From NCBI GenBank assembly GCA_016871415.1, contig VHDL01000009.1, positions 1 to 64,000 of the forward strand: a stretch of 64,000 nucleotides of DNA. Direction: 5' to 3'. This DNA is from Verrucomicrobiota bacterium (GTDB taxonomy: Bacteria; Verrucomicrobiota; Verrucomicrobiia; Opitutales; UBA953). Of this stretch, positions 1 through 9,792 are shown piece by piece (the first letter of the stretch is position 1; each line of letters starts with the position of its first letter). The translations under genes and the position numbers were made by a program. The notes under the pieces are model-generated. The model was not told the origin of the DNA. It saw nothing but the letters and a program-made list of their open reading frames with translations, and made no database searches.

Positions 1-714
1 CACATCCGTGACGGACACGCCGACATCATGCTCTCCGGCGGCTCGGAGGCCGCCATCACGCGCCTCGGCTACGCCGGGTTCTGCAACATGAAGGCGATGT
101 CGACCGACTTCAATGACACCCCCGAGAAGGCCTCGCGTCCTTTTGACAAGCTGCGCGACGGCTTCGTCATGGGCGAGGGCGCCGGCGTCCTGGTCATCGA
201 GACCCTTGAGCACGCCCAGGCGCGCGGGGCGAGGATCTACTGCGAGCTGGCCGGCTACGGCGCCACTTGCGACGCCTATCACATCACCGGCCAGGATCAG
301 GAGGGCAGGGGTCTGGCGCTCTGCCTGGACCGCGCCCTTTCCGAGGCGGGCGTGAAGAAGGAGGAAGTCGGTTACATCAACGCGCACGGCACCTCGACCC
401 CGATCAACGACCGTTGCGAGACCCTCGCCATCAAGCGCACCTTCGGCGACCACGCCCGCGCCCTCTCCATCTCCTCCACCAAGTCGATGACCGGACACCT
501 GCTCGGCGCCGCCGGCGGCGTCGAGGCCGCGGTCTGCTGCCTCGCCATCCACCACGGGGTCATCCCGCCGACCATCAATTACGAGAACCCCGACCCCGAC
601 TGCGACCTGGACTATACGCCCAACGCCGCACGTCAGCGCAAGGTCGACGTGGCGGTCTCCAACAACCTGGGCTTCGGCGGACACAACGCCTCCCTGGTGT
701 TCCGCCGCCTTTGA
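1..714 (+). CDS. fabF: Beta-ketoacyl-ACP synthase II, C-terminal part (5' end outside window)
   Basis: Condensing enzyme of fatty acid elongation, joining malonyl-ACP to acyl-ACP in the cytoplasm. The frame is open from base 1, so the start and the active-site cysteine half lie upstream. Visible family signatures are [10 protein letters not shown], the first catalytic histidine in [11 protein letters not shown], the lysine and second histidine in [13 protein letters not shown], and the terminal glycine-rich [12 protein letters not shown]. The ending VFRRL is at the usual place for FabF, so the 3' end is intact. KAS II is preferred over KAS I because of the NAHGTSTP and GFGGHN forms; that choice is inference from motifs only. 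Confidence 0.93.
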   Translation, partial: HIRDGHADIMLSGGSEAAITRLGYAGFCNMKAMSTDFNDTPEKASRPFDKLRDGFVMGEGAGVLVIETLEHAQARGARIYCELAGYGATCDAYHITGQDQEGRGLALCLDRALSEAGVKKEEVGYINAHGTSTPINDRCETLAIKRTFGDHARALSISSTKSMTGHLLGAAGGVEAAVCCLAIHHGVIPPTINYENPDPDCDLDYTPNAARQRKVDVAVSNNLGFGGHNASLVFRRL

Positions 715-735
715 GCTGAAACCTGGGGCGTTCCT

Positions 736-759
736 CGGGGTATAAGCACTGACACCCCG
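736..759 (+). promoter_or_regulatory. Hairpin with -10-like TATAAG directly before the 760 start codon
   Basis: CGGGGT at 736-741 can pair with ACCCCG at 754-759, with a 12-base loop, and the ATG follows immediately at 760. TATAAG at 741-746 sits inside it and could be a -10 box. Either the hairpin ends fabF transcription or a short-leader promoter starts the next gene. No T-run follows, so a classical terminator is unlikely. Confidence 0.25.
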
Positions 760-1533
760 ATGAGCCTTCGCGCCGTTCCTGCCTTATTCCTTTGCCTGGC
801 GGCCGCGCTCCCCGCCCAGGAGACTCTGGAGGCCGCCCCTGCCGCCCCTGTGCCGGTGGTGCCCGTGAAGGTCGCTGCGCCCGCTCCCCCGGCCCAGATA
901 CGCCTGCGTGCGACCATCAGTCACCCTGACAAGAGCGGCAAGACCGAGGTGCTTTCGACGCCCTCCATAACGGCCGTCTCGGGCACGGAGGCCCGGGTCC
1001 AGATCCAAGCCAACGGCGGCAGGCCCGGTCCGGACGGAAAGCCGGCCGAGAACGCCCTGGAGATGTCGGCCACGCCGACTTACAACCCTGCGACGAACGA
1101 GATCACGGTATCGATGCGCGTGGTCCTGAACAGCGCGACGAAGCAGCCGGTCGATGAGAAGGAGGCCAAGAAGGAAGCCAAGCTCGCCTCCAAGGGCGGC
1201 ACCTCTTCCGGACGCAAGGACGGCATCCCCTCGTTCTATTCGGCGCTGCCCAAGGAGAAGCTGTTTTCGCTGAGTGACTCCACCGGGACGCGCCGCTGGG
1301 TGCCGCTCGGTCGGGCCATCAACGGTTGGAAGCTCGAGTCCTACGACCCGGCGACCCAGATCCTGGTCATCACGCAGGGCGCAGCCCGGCATGAGCTCTC
1401 GCTCAACAAGTCCCTCATCTCCGCCAGCGCCACCGAGGTGAACACGACCGTGACCCTCAATCCCGGTCAGACCGTGCGCGTCGGCGGAATGGGCGGAATG
1501 GAAGTGTCGGTGTCCGCCGATCTTTCGCGCTGA
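760..1533 (+). CDS. Exported protein with a secretin-core-like segment
   Basis: A 257-residue protein. Residues 1-20 look like a cleavable signal peptide ending near LPAQ, followed by an Ala/Pro-rich linker to about residue 45. The segment around residues 65-125 (LSTPSITAVSGTEARVQIQ, later ATPTYNPATNEITVSMRVVL) resembles the strand pattern of the bacterial secretin core (list of P-x-I-T, then T-P-x-x and alternating hydrophobic strands). A full secretin is several times longer and no N-domains or pilotin region are present, so this is a fragment-like or stand-alone relative, not a working pore. The 3' end overlaps the convergent gene by 67 bases. Function unknown. Confidence 0.75.
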   Translation: MSLRAVPALFLCLAAALPAQETLEAAPAAPVPVVPVKVAAPAPPAQIRLRATISHPDKSGKTEVLSTPSITAVSGTEARVQIQANGGRPGPDGKPAENALEMSATPTYNPATNEITVSMRVVLNSATKQPVDEKEAKKEAKLASKGGTSSGRKDGIPSFYSALPKEKLFSLSDSTGTRRWVPLGRAINGWKLESYDPATQILVITQGAARHELSLNKSLISASATEVNTTVTLNPGQTVRVGGMGGMEVSVSADLSR

Positions 1534-2042
1534 TCCGAGAGGGCGATCCGCCACTCGGCGGCCTCTCCGCTCACGCCGTGGGCCGTCAGACCGAGTTCGA
1601 TTTCGTCAGACATCGGCTCCCGCACGGCGTGCCTCGGATCGGCCGGCAGGTCGGGCCGCGCCGCCCTGACGACGGCCCAGGCCGCCCAGGCGCGCCACTT
1701 CTTGATTTCAGCCCGCTCGCCTTTCACGCGGTCGGCCAGATGCTGGTAATGGACCCTGGCGTTGCCGGTGAAGGCTTCGCTGGGCTGGGCGACCATCCAT
1801 CCGACCGTCCGGTAGGGCATCGGGTAGTCGCGCAGCGCCTCATCGCCCGAGGGCACGTCGCAATACAGCGCACGGTCGACGGCCAACATGGCGCGGGCGG
1901 GGAGGCCGTCCAGCCAGAGCTGCTGGGCGTATTCCAAGCATAGGCGGTAGAGCTCCGGGCCTTGGTCATCCCTCAGCGCATTCAGGTCACGCCAGGAGAG
2001 GGGGCGGCCGCACGAGGGCAGGAAGGGGCAGGGCGTCGACAC
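1467..2042 (-). CDS. Conserved-looking hypothetical protein
   Basis: A 191-residue soluble protein starting with GTG five bases after the MBL hydrolase stop, so it reads as the last gene of a three-gene minus-strand unit. It begins CPFLPSC, is rich in Trp and Arg in the middle (KKWRAWAAWAVV near residue 115), and shows no signal peptide, membrane segment or known motif. The last ~22 residues (SADTDTSIPPIPPTRTV) are coded antisense to the end of the 760-1533 gene and look like an unconstrained tail. I do not recognise the family. Confidence 0.65.
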   Translation of the reverse strand: MSTPCPFLPSCGRPLSWRDLNALRDDQGPELYRLCLEYAQQLWLDGLPARAMLAVDRALYCDVPSGDEALRDYPMPYRTVGWMVAQPSEAFTGNARVHYQHLADRVKGERAEIKKWRAWAAWAVVRAARPDLPADPRHAVREPMSDEIELGLTAHGVSGEAAEWRIALSDQRERSADTDTSIPPIPPTRTV

Positions 2043-2047
2043 GCGGC

Positions 2048-2698
2048 TCAGGGCTTGGCGTAGGGATTGGTCTGCTTCTCCGTGCCGACGCTGGTCCGTC
2101 CGCCATGACCCGGCATCAGCGTCACGTCATCGGGCAGGGAGTAGATGCGGGTGCGGATTGAGGCCAGCAGCTGGTTCCAGTCACCGTTGGGCAGGTCGGT
2201 GCGGCCGACCGAACCTTTGAAGATGGCGTCGCCGACGAAGGCCAGTTTCCGGTCAGCCTCGTAGAAGAGAATGCTGCCCGGGCAGTGCCCGGGTACGTGA
2301 CGGACCTCGAAGCGATGGCCGCAGGTCTCGACCCGGTCGCCCTCATCGACCCAGCGGTCCACTTTGACCGAACGGAAATCGTCATCGGTCAGGGTGGGAA
2401 TCATCGAGCGATAGCGGTTGCGATAGGCCTCGATGTTTTCGAGCAGTTCGCGATCATCCCGATGGGCGATGACCTTGGCGCCCGCGGCCGCGAAGCGATG
2501 CGCGTCGCACATGTGATCCCAGTGCCCGTGCGTGATCAGCAGGTGGGTGAGCCTTAACCTGCGCCGTCCGATCTCCTCCAGCAGCAGCCGTCCCGAGTCC
2601 TTGGGCGCGTCCACCACGCAGCAGTCGGGCCCTTCCTCGGCCATGACGAGGTAGGCGTTAGTCTCGAAGGGGCCCAGGGCCGCGGAGGCGAGCTTCAT
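2048..2698 (-). CDS. MBL-fold metallohydrolase, glyoxalase II-like
   Basis: A 216-residue metallo-beta-lactamase-fold hydrolase. The metal-binding signature THGHWDH is at about residues 56-62, further ligands are H in VPGHCPGS (about 135), D in FVGDAIF (about 155) and H in MPGHGG (about 197). The compact length and VGRTDLP motif fit the YcbL/glyoxalase II-like group that hydrolyses thioesters such as S-lactoylglutathione; the true substrate cannot be told. It lies 5 bases after a hot-dog thioesterase, so two hydrolases are probably co-transcribed. Confidence 0.88.
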   Translation of the reverse strand: MKLASAALGPFETNAYLVMAEEGPDCCVVDAPKDSGRLLLEEIGRRRLRLTHLLITHGHWDHMCDAHRFAAAGAKVIAHRDDRELLENIEAYRNRYRSMIPTLTDDDFRSVKVDRWVDEGDRVETCGHRFEVRHVPGHCPGSILFYEADRKLAFVGDAIFKGSVGRTDLPNGDWNQLLASIRTRIYSLPDDVTLMPGHGGRTSVGTEKQTNPYAKP

Positions 2699-2703
2699 GC
2701 GGT

Positions 2704-3108
2704 TCAGGCGCTGAAGGCGCTTCGCATGGCCTCCTCCGCGCGATTGGGAGGGCGCACGGGCTTGAATTCGCGGTTCACGAAGGCGTGCACGGTGAAGCCC
2801 TCGACCAGCAGCTCACCCTCACGCTCGACCCGGTAGGTGAGCCGAAGGCGAGCCTTGGGCTTCTCAGCCAAGATCACGGTGATGCGGACGCGGTCGTCGA
2901 ATCGGGAGGGGCGGTGGTAGGTGAGGCCCGTCTCCAGCACGGGCAGCAGGAATCCCTCTTGTTCGAGTTCCCGGTAGGGGATGCCCAGCTGGTCGAGGAG
3001 GGCCACGCGCGCCATTTCAAACCAAGGCAGGTAATTGCCGTGGTAGGTCACGCCCATGGCGTCCGTTTCGGCGAAACGCACTCGGGTCTCCACGCTGGCT
3101 TCCGGCAT
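2704..3108 (-). CDS. YbgC/4HBT-type acyl-CoA thioesterase
   Basis: A 134-residue hot-dog-fold thioesterase of the 4-hydroxybenzoyl-CoA/YbgC family, normal in length. The signature RVRFAETDAMGVTYHGNYL near residues 9-27 holds the catalytic Asp (D in ETDAMG) and the following H-x-N-Y-L-x-W-F-E helix start. Such enzymes cleave short acyl-CoA or acyl-ACP thioesters and often associate with the envelope Tol-Pal system, but no tol genes are here. It is first in the minus-strand unit with the MBL hydrolase. Confidence 0.88.
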   Translation of the reverse strand: MPEASVETRVRFAETDAMGVTYHGNYLPWFEMARVALLDQLGIPYRELEQEGFLLPVLETGLTYHRPSRFDDRVRITVILAEKPKARLRLTYRVEREGELLVEGFTVHAFVNREFKPVRPPNRAEEAMRSAFSA

Positions 3109-3201
3109 GGCGTCTTTCTGGTCCCGATGGGCCTGGTTTCCAATGCCAAACCCTCGGCTTTTGACGGCTTGCCCCGGCCTCGGTCCGGGGGAAGATGCGG
3201 C

Positions 3202-3849
3202 ATGGGTCAGCGTGAGCGGTTCATTCTCTTCCTAGTCGGCGTCCTCCTCGGCGTGGGCCTGCTCTTCGGCATCAATTCCCGCTCGCAGCCGGAACGTGAC
3301 CGGCGCCGCCAGGTCCGTGACGCGCTCAATCTTCCGGGGATGATGTACGATTATGCGGCGACCTCGCGCGGGTTCTACGGTCATTACGTGAAGCATGAGT
3401 CCGTCGAGACCCGTGCCGACGGCTCGAAGGTTCGTTCCATCGTGACCGGTGGCCGTCGTCGATATGACGCCCAGGGCAGGGAGCTTCCTGAGGAATATCT
3501 GCTGGTCCGTGAGACCTACGCCGCCGGTGTCGCCCTGGCCGAGGACGGCCCGGTCTCCGACTACGCCTTCCTCTTCGCGGACCGGATCGTCGTCACGCTC
3601 CGCCCCGGCCATAAGGCCGAGGAGGTCGTCCTGCCTTCGGGCGAAGTCGCGTCGTCCGTCGAAGGGCGTGCCGACCAAGCCTTGCTGCGCCTCGGTCGTT
3701 GGGTCGCCGCCTCGTCCGGACCGGACTGGTCCCGTCTTCCCGGTTTGCTCGCCCAAGTCAGGGCCATGCCCGCCGTGGCCTCGGCTGATTTCCTGATTAT
3801 CGACTGGCGTGCGGAGTCGGACCTCATCCGCGCCGAATCCACGCGATGA
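3202..3849 (+). CDS. Membrane-anchored hypothetical protein
   Basis: A 215-residue protein with one hydrophobic N-terminal segment (about residues 7-24, FILFLVGVLLGVGLLFGIN) and a soluble, probably periplasmic, remainder. The chosen ATG follows a GGGGGA stretch; the frame extends further upstream but that part is antisense to the thioesterase. The stop overlaps the ATG of the CDF gene in the ATGA form, so the two were translationally coupled. No known domain is recognised. Confidence 0.75.
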   Translation: MGQRERFILFLVGVLLGVGLLFGINSRSQPERDRRRQVRDALNLPGMMYDYAATSRGFYGHYVKHESVETRADGSKVRSIVTGGRRRYDAQGRELPEEYLLVRETYAAGVALAEDGPVSDYAFLFADRIVVTLRPGHKAEEVVLPSGEVASSVEGRADQALLRLGRWVAASSGPDWSRLPGLLAQVRAMPAVASADFLIIDWRAESDLIRAESTR

Positions 3850-4766
3850 GCCGCCCGTCCGTCAGTGACGGCGTCATCACCACGTTCCTTAGCTTAGGCG
3901 TCAACGTCGTGCTGGCCGCGGCCAAGTTCAGCGTCGGCTTCATCGCCTCCTCACAGGCGCTGATCGCCGACGGCGTCCATTCGCTCGTCGACCTCGTGAC
4001 CGACGTGGCCGCCTACGTCGGGCTCAAGTACTCGGACCTTCCGAAGGATTAGGACCATCCCCTACGGCCATCATCGTATCTCCACCCTCGCCGCGCTCCT
4101 GATATCGGCCGTCGTGGTGGCCCTCTGCGTCGGCCTGACTTGGCAATCGGGCCTCGGTCTGGTCGACGGCGGCAAGCTAGTCGTCTCGGGCGTGGCCGCT
4201 GCTTGGGTCCCAGGCGTCGCGTTGGTCGTGAAGGAGGGGTTCTACCGCTACGCCCGCCGTCAGCTCGAAAGGCTGGGCTCCAGACTCCTCATGGCCAACG
4301 CCGCCGACCATCGGGCTGACGCGGTCGCCTCGCTCATGGCCCTTGTCACGGTGCTGGTCGCCAATCTCAGTGAGGACTTGGCCGGCGCCGACACCTGGTG
4401 GGGCTGGTGCTGGCCGGTTGGCTCGGTTCCGAAGGGGCGAGGATCTTCCTTGGCGCCTGCTCCGACCTCATGGACCGCGCTCCGGCTGAATCGGTACTCA
4501 AGGACCTCAGCGAGCACATCCTCGCCACTCCGGGCGCTAAAGGATTCCACGCTTTCCGCGCCCGTCGTCTCGGTGACCGCTTCGAGGTCGATTTCCACCT
4601 GCAGGTGGCCGAGACCGCCACGGTGGCGGAAGGCCATGCCATCGCTGGACGCATCAAGGCGGACATCCTCCGCTCCCACCCCGAGGTCGTTTCCGTGCTC
4701 GTGCACGTCGAGCCTGACATGTCCCAGCACTGTAAGCGCGAAGGGCACCACGGAGGCACTTGCTGA
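3846..4766 (+). pseudogene. Broken cation diffusion facilitator (CDF) metal transporter
   Basis: The reading parts are homologous to CDF-family Zn/Co/Fe efflux transporters but split in three. Part one (3846-4049) gives the start with TM1-2 and ALIADGVHSLVDLVTD, the metal-site helix. An in-frame TAG at 4050-4052 stands where the family has Glu in DEDHPYGH, followed by DHP in the same frame. A CCCC run at 4059-4062 then shifts the frame to YGHHRISTLAALL. A second shift near 4394-4395 returns to the first frame at LVGLVLAGWLGSEGA and runs through the cytoplasmic ferredoxin-like domain to a His/Cys-rich end (SQHCKREGHHGGTC). One nonsense and two compensating indels indicate decay, or assembly error for the indels. 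Confidence 0.85.
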
Positions 4767-4767
4767 G

Positions 4768-5886
4768 TCAGCCCGGGGTCGAGTAGGTCCTGCGTCCGAA
4801 ACGACCTGCGAGCCAGGCCTGCAGGTCGAGGAAGTCCTTGGGAGGTTCGGCGACGATCGTGACAGGCTTCCCCGTCTGCGGGTGCGTGAGCGTCAGGCGG
4901 TGGGCGTGCAGCATCACGCGGGGCATGGGCCATCCGGTGAAGGCGGGGACGTCGAATTTACCGTAGGTTCGGTCGCCCAAGATCGGGTGCCCTAGGTGCG
5001 CGAGATGGACGCGGATCTGGTGCGTGCGGCCGGTGTGAGGGCAGGCGCGGATCAATGCGGCCTGCTCGCCATATTTCTCCTCCACCCGCCAGTCCGTGAC
5101 GGCTTCGCGGCCGTCTTCGCGGACCGCCATGCGCACCCGTACCGTACGGTGACGGTCGATGGCGGCGTCGATTACGCCGGACAGCAGCCGGGGCGCCTTG
5201 TCGACGAGGGCGAGGTATTCCTTCTGCGCGGTGCGCTCGGTGAACTGCGTCACCAGAGCATGGTAGGCCTTGTCGGTCTTGGCGAGCGCGATCACGCCGG
5301 AGGTCTCGCGGTCGAGACGGTGCACGACGCCGGGCCGGGGGGCGCCGCCGGCCGGTGCGAGCTTGCCCTTGGTGTGGTGAAGCAGGCCGTGCACCACCGA
5401 GACTTCGTCGGAGCCCTGGACCGGGTGCGTCAGGAGTCCCGCCGGCTTGTTGATGGCGATGAGGTGGGCGTCCTCGAGGAGCACCTCGAGGCGCAGCTTC
5501 ACGGGGCGGGCCGTGGGCTCGCCGGGCGAGGGCAGGGCGACCTCGACGGCGTCGCCGGGGTTGAGCACCGTGCGGCAGTCCGCCGGCTGGCCGTTGACCT
5601 TCACCATGCCGAGGTCGAGGGCCTTCTGCACGCGTGAGCGGCTGACGCCGTCGAGCAGCGTGGCGATGATCTTGTCCGCGCGGGCGGGCTCGAACTCGCC
5701 CGGGATGCGGGTCTTGAAGATCTCATCCGGGCGCACCTCCTCGGTCGGTACCTTGGCCGGGCGGGAAGAGTAGGGCACGCGCGGGGCGGGCCTGGACTTT
5801 CGTCCGAGCGCCCTGGCCGTGCGGGCCTGCGGCCGGGAGCCAATGCGCTTCAGCTGGGTCTTGGCGCGCTTGCGAGGCGGCGCCAT
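4768..5886 (-). CDS. RluA/RluD-family 23S rRNA pseudouridine synthase with S4 domain
   Basis: A 372-residue enzyme converting uridine to pseudouridine in rRNA. After a basic, disordered N-terminus (residues 1-45) comes an S4 RNA-binding domain (about 60-120, SRSRVQKALDLGMVKVNG) and then the catalytic domain. The hallmark PGVVHRLDRETSG (about residues 187-199) contains the catalytic Asp; TGRTHQIRVHLAHLGHPILGD follows near 285. It starts one base after the aminopeptidase stop (TAA-G-ATG), so the two form an operon. RluD is the closest subtype by the S4 domain, but the exact target uridines cannot be read from sequence. Confidence 0.92.
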   Translation of the reverse strand: MAPPRKRAKTQLKRIGSRPQARTARALGRKSRPAPRVPYSSRPAKVPTEEVRPDEIFKTRIPGEFEPARADKIIATLLDGVSRSRVQKALDLGMVKVNGQPADCRTVLNPGDAVEVALPSPGEPTARPVKLRLEVLLEDAHLIAINKPAGLLTHPVQGSDEVSVVHGLLHHTKGKLAPAGGAPRPGVVHRLDRETSGVIALAKTDKAYHALVTQFTERTAQKEYLALVDKAPRLLSGVIDAAIDRHRTVRVRMAVREDGREAVTDWRVEEKYGEQAALIRACPHTGRTHQIRVHLAHLGHPILGDRTYGKFDVPAFTGWPMPRVMLHAHRLTLTHPQTGKPVTIVAEPPKDFLDLQAWLAGRFGRRTYSTPG

Positions 5887-5887
5887 C

Positions 5888-7006
5888 TTACTTGGACTTG
5901 CCCAGCAGGTAGGCGGGATTGAGCTTCTGGAGCTCCTTGGCGACGAAGAGCCCGTCCTTGCGGATCACCTTGCCGTCGAAGCGGATCTCCCCGCCGCCGA
6001 ATTCGGGACGCTGGATGCAGACCATGTCCCAGTGCACCGAGGAGTGATTGCCGTTGTCCGTCGTCTCGTAGCACTTACCCGGCGTGAAGTGGAAGGACCC
6101 CGCGATTTTCTCGTCGAAGAGGATGTCCTGCATCGGGCTGAGGATGTGCGGGTTGAAGGCGATGGCGAACTCCCCGATGAACCGCGCGCCCTCGTCGGTG
6201 TCGAGGATCTCGTTGAGGCGCTTGGTGTTGTTCGCGGTGGCCTCGACGATCCTGCCCTTGCGGAAGACCAGGCGGATGTTTTCGAAGGAGACGCCCTGAT
6301 AGATCGTCGCGCAGTTGTACTGCAGCGTGCCATTGACGGAATCCTTGATCGGCGCGGTGAAGACCTCGCCGTCGGGGATGTTGTATTCGCCGCCGCAGGG
6401 CACGGCGTTCATGCCCTTGATGCTGAACCTGAGGTCAGTACCCGGGCCGGTGATGCGGACCTCGTCGGTCTTCATCATGGCCCGTTTCAGCGCCTCCATG
6501 CCCGGAATCATGCGGGAGTAGTCGAGCGTGCAGACCCGAAAGTAGAAGTCGGCGAAGCCCTCGGTGCTCATCTTGGCCTGCTGGGCCATGGACGAAGTCG
6601 GCCAGCGGAGCACGACCCACTTGGTCTTGTTGACGCGGTGGTCGAGGACCGGGCGCATGATTTCGGAGTTCAGCCTGGCGTGGCCGGCGGGCACGTCACT
6701 GCCCTCGAAGATGTTGTCGGAGCCGCGCACGGCGATGAAGGCCTGCATCTTCCTCATGCGGGCGAGCTCGTGAGCGGCGGTCAGCTTGAACTGTGCCTTG
6801 GTGCCGTCCTTGACCATCTCGCGGCCGACGCGGGCACGGTGCAGGTTCACCATCGGGGTGGCGCCGCGGGCCCGGGCTGCGCGGATGAGCGCGATTACGA
6901 AGTCGTCCGGCACTTCATGCGCATCGATCAGTACGTTCTCACCCCTCTTCAGCCGGGTCGAGAAGCCGCAAAGCACGTCGGCCAGTTTTCCGTATCGAGG
7001 GTCCAT
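5888..7006 (-). CDS. M29-family (thermophilic-type) leucyl aminopeptidase
   Basis: A 372-residue metal-dependent aminopeptidase of family M29 (aminopeptidase T/AmpS), removing N-terminal residues from peptides in the cytoplasm. Typical segments are [15 protein letters not shown] near residue 22, [13 protein letters not shown] (about 205), [15 protein letters not shown] (about 222) with metal-ligand glutamates, and [11 protein letters not shown] (about 325) with ligand His and Asp. The start at 7006 (MDPRYG) is preferred over an in-frame upstream ATG at 7090, whose extra 28 residues are low-complexity and run into the divergent TPR gene. First gene of the unit with the pseudouridine synthase. 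Confidence 0.92.
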   Translation of the reverse strand: MDPRYGKLADVLCGFSTRLKRGENVLIDAHEVPDDFVIALIRAARARGATPMVNLHRARVGREMVKDGTKAQFKLTAAHELARMRKMQAFIAVRGSDNIFEGSDVPAGHARLNSEIMRPVLDHRVNKTKWVVLRWPTSSMAQQAKMSTEGFADFYFRVCTLDYSRMIPGMEALKRAMMKTDEVRITGPGTDLRFSIKGMNAVPCGGEYNIPDGEVFTAPIKDSVNGTLQYNCATIYQGVSFENIRLVFRKGRIVEATANNTKRLNEILDTDEGARFIGEFAIAFNPHILSPMQDILFDEKIAGSFHFTPGKCYETTDNGNHSSVHWDMVCIQRPEFGGGEIRFDGKVIRKDGLFVAKELQKLNPAYLLGKSK

Positions 7007-7088
7007 GCCGGAGGTTTGCCCCGGGGCGGGGCGTTTCCAAGGCGAAAGGAGCGCTTGCGAAGGACGCTCTTCGGTGGAGCATGCAGGC

Positions 7089-7457
7089 ATGAGCGACTCG
7101 GCCGGAGATGCGAGACGGCTGGCCGATGAGGCCGCGTTCTACTTCGCCGTCGGCGATGAGAAGGCCGCGCTCGCCTGTCTGGAGTCGGCGGTGGGGGCCG
7201 ACCCGGCTTGCTTCGAAGCATGGCTGGCCGCCGCGGAGATTCACTTCGCCTCCCGTCGGTTGGACGAGGCCTTGGCCGCCGCCGAGCGTGCGCTGGGCTT
7301 GCGTCCCAAGGACGTGCATGTGCACACCTCGCTCTCACGCATCTGGATGGAGCGGGGCGACAAGACCAAGGCCGAGCATCACGGGGCCCAGGCCCGCATC
7401 TTCGGCTGGGGTCAGCAGCTCAAGGAGCCGGACGCAGGGCAGGGCGATCTGGTTTGA
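7089..7457 (+). CDS. Small TPR-repeat protein
   Basis: A 122-residue protein made of about three tetratricopeptide repeats: residues 10-40 ([20 protein letters not shown]), 44-75 ([22 protein letters not shown]) and 78-108 ([21 protein letters not shown]). TPR proteins act as protein-protein adaptors. It has no signal peptide. It is divergent from the aminopeptidase with an 82-base gap and stands alone before the groES control region. The partner is unknown. Confidence 0.8.
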   Translation: MSDSAGDARRLADEAAFYFAVGDEKAALACLESAVGADPACFEAWLAAAEIHFASRRLDEALAAAERALGLRPKDVHVHTSLSRIWMERGDKTKAEHHGAQARIFGWGQQLKEPDAGQGDLV

Positions 7458-7513
7458 GCGGTGTGACACACCCCAGCCGGCGGCTTGGGACAGCCTGTCC
7501 CGTAATAACGACC

Positions 7514-7557
7514 TTTTAGGGGCTCCAATCGGGTCGGAGCCCGCCCCAACCCTAAAA
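7514..7557. promoter_or_regulatory. Nested inverted repeat upstream of groES
   Basis: An outer pair TTTTAGGG (7514-7521) / CCCTAAAA (7550-7557) encloses an inner pair GGGCTCC (7520-7526) / GGAGCCC (7536-7542) separated by exactly 9 bases. The 9-base spacer recalls the geometry of the CIRCE operator of heat-shock genes, but the arm sequence is unrelated to CIRCE. No T-run follows on either strand, so it is not a standard terminator. It lies about 105-150 bases before the groES ATG and could be an operator or activator site. Confidence 0.5.
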
Positions 7558-7597
7558 AAACCCCGTAATCGGTTGCCAATCCCAGCTGGAACGGTTT

Positions 7598-7613
7598 TGG
7601 CATCCCTTCTGCA
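7598..7613 (+). promoter_or_regulatory. Sigma-54-type -24/-12 promoter candidate for groES-groEL
   Basis: TGGCA at 7598-7602 and TGCA at 7610-7613 have the exact spacing of the sigma-54 consensus (GG and GC dinucleotides 12 bases apart). Predicted start of transcription is near 7624, leaving about 38 bases of leader before the groES ATG at 7662. No convincing sigma-70 -10 box is seen in the same interval. A motif this short can occur by chance. Confidence 0.42.
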
Positions 7614-7661
7614 CCTGTGCGGAAGTCCATCCGGACGTATCTCTACCCAAACCCAACCAAC

Positions 7662-7967
7662 ATGGCCAAGAACACCAAACCCTCCGTCAAGCCCCTCGGT
7701 GACCGCGTCCTCCTGCAGCGCATCGAGGAGTCCGAAGAAATCAAGGGCGGCATCATCATCCCCGACACCGCCAAGGAGAAGCCCCAGGAAGCTAAGGTCA
7801 TTGCCCTTGGCACCGGCGGTCTCGACAAGGACGGCAAGAAGCTACCCTTCAACGTCAAGGTCGGTGACAAGGTCCTCGTCGGCAAGTACGCCGGCCAGGA
7901 GGTCAAGCTCGACGACGTCACCTTCCTCCTCCTCTCCGAGTCCGAGATCCTCGCCGTAATCGAGTAA
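7662..7967 (+). CDS. groES: Co-chaperonin GroES
   Basis: A 101-residue Cpn10 that caps GroEL during ATP-dependent folding. It starts [23 protein letters not shown] (family N-terminus), has the mobile loop region [19 protein letters not shown] at about residues 26-44, and ends with the roof-strand pattern [16 protein letters not shown]. The leader before the ATG (positions 7646-7661) is CCAAACCCAACCAAC-like and carries no Shine-Dalgarno sequence. groEL follows after 35 bases, so the pair is one operon. Confidence 0.97.
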   Translation: MAKNTKPSVKPLGDRVLLQRIEESEEIKGGIIIPDTAKEKPQEAKVIALGTGGLDKDGKKLPFNVKVGDKVLVGKYAGQEVKLDDVTFLLLSESEILAVIE

Positions 7968-8002
7968 TCCGGTCCCACTGAAAACCTTCAACCCACACCA
8001 AC

Positions 8003-9628
<1,626 letters not shown>

Positions 9629-9650
9629 TTCCGCCCGGCAGCACTGAGCA

Positions 9651-9678
9651 CGGCGCCCGCAAGGGCGCCGTTTTTTTT
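9651..9678 (+). terminator. Rho-independent terminator of groES-groEL
   Basis: CGGCGCCC (9651-9658), loop GCAA, GGGCGCCG (9663-9670), then eight Ts (9671-9678). An eight-pair GC-rich stem with a clean T-run, 22 bases after the groEL stop. Confidence 0.93.
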
Positions 9679-9792
9679 ACCCCGGGTTTCATCTTTGCGA
9701 CACTGGGGGCCGGGCAGGGCGGCCGGGTCGTATCTTTATGGGGCTTCATCCGTTGCGTGATTGGTGTCCCACGCTTTATCTGTGCTCACCCC

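Noticed and set aside
4050-4052. Possible amber (TAG) recoding, since both the CDF and the dienelactone hydrolase genes are interrupted by TAG
   Set aside because: TAG is used as an ordinary stop for ybeY and the HIT gene at 36307-36795, and both interrupted genes also carry frameshifts or loss of the catalytic part.
7514-7557. CIRCE operator before groES
   Set aside because: The 9-base spacer fits, but the arms are GGGCTCC/GGAGCCC and not TTAGCACTC/GAGTGCTAA.
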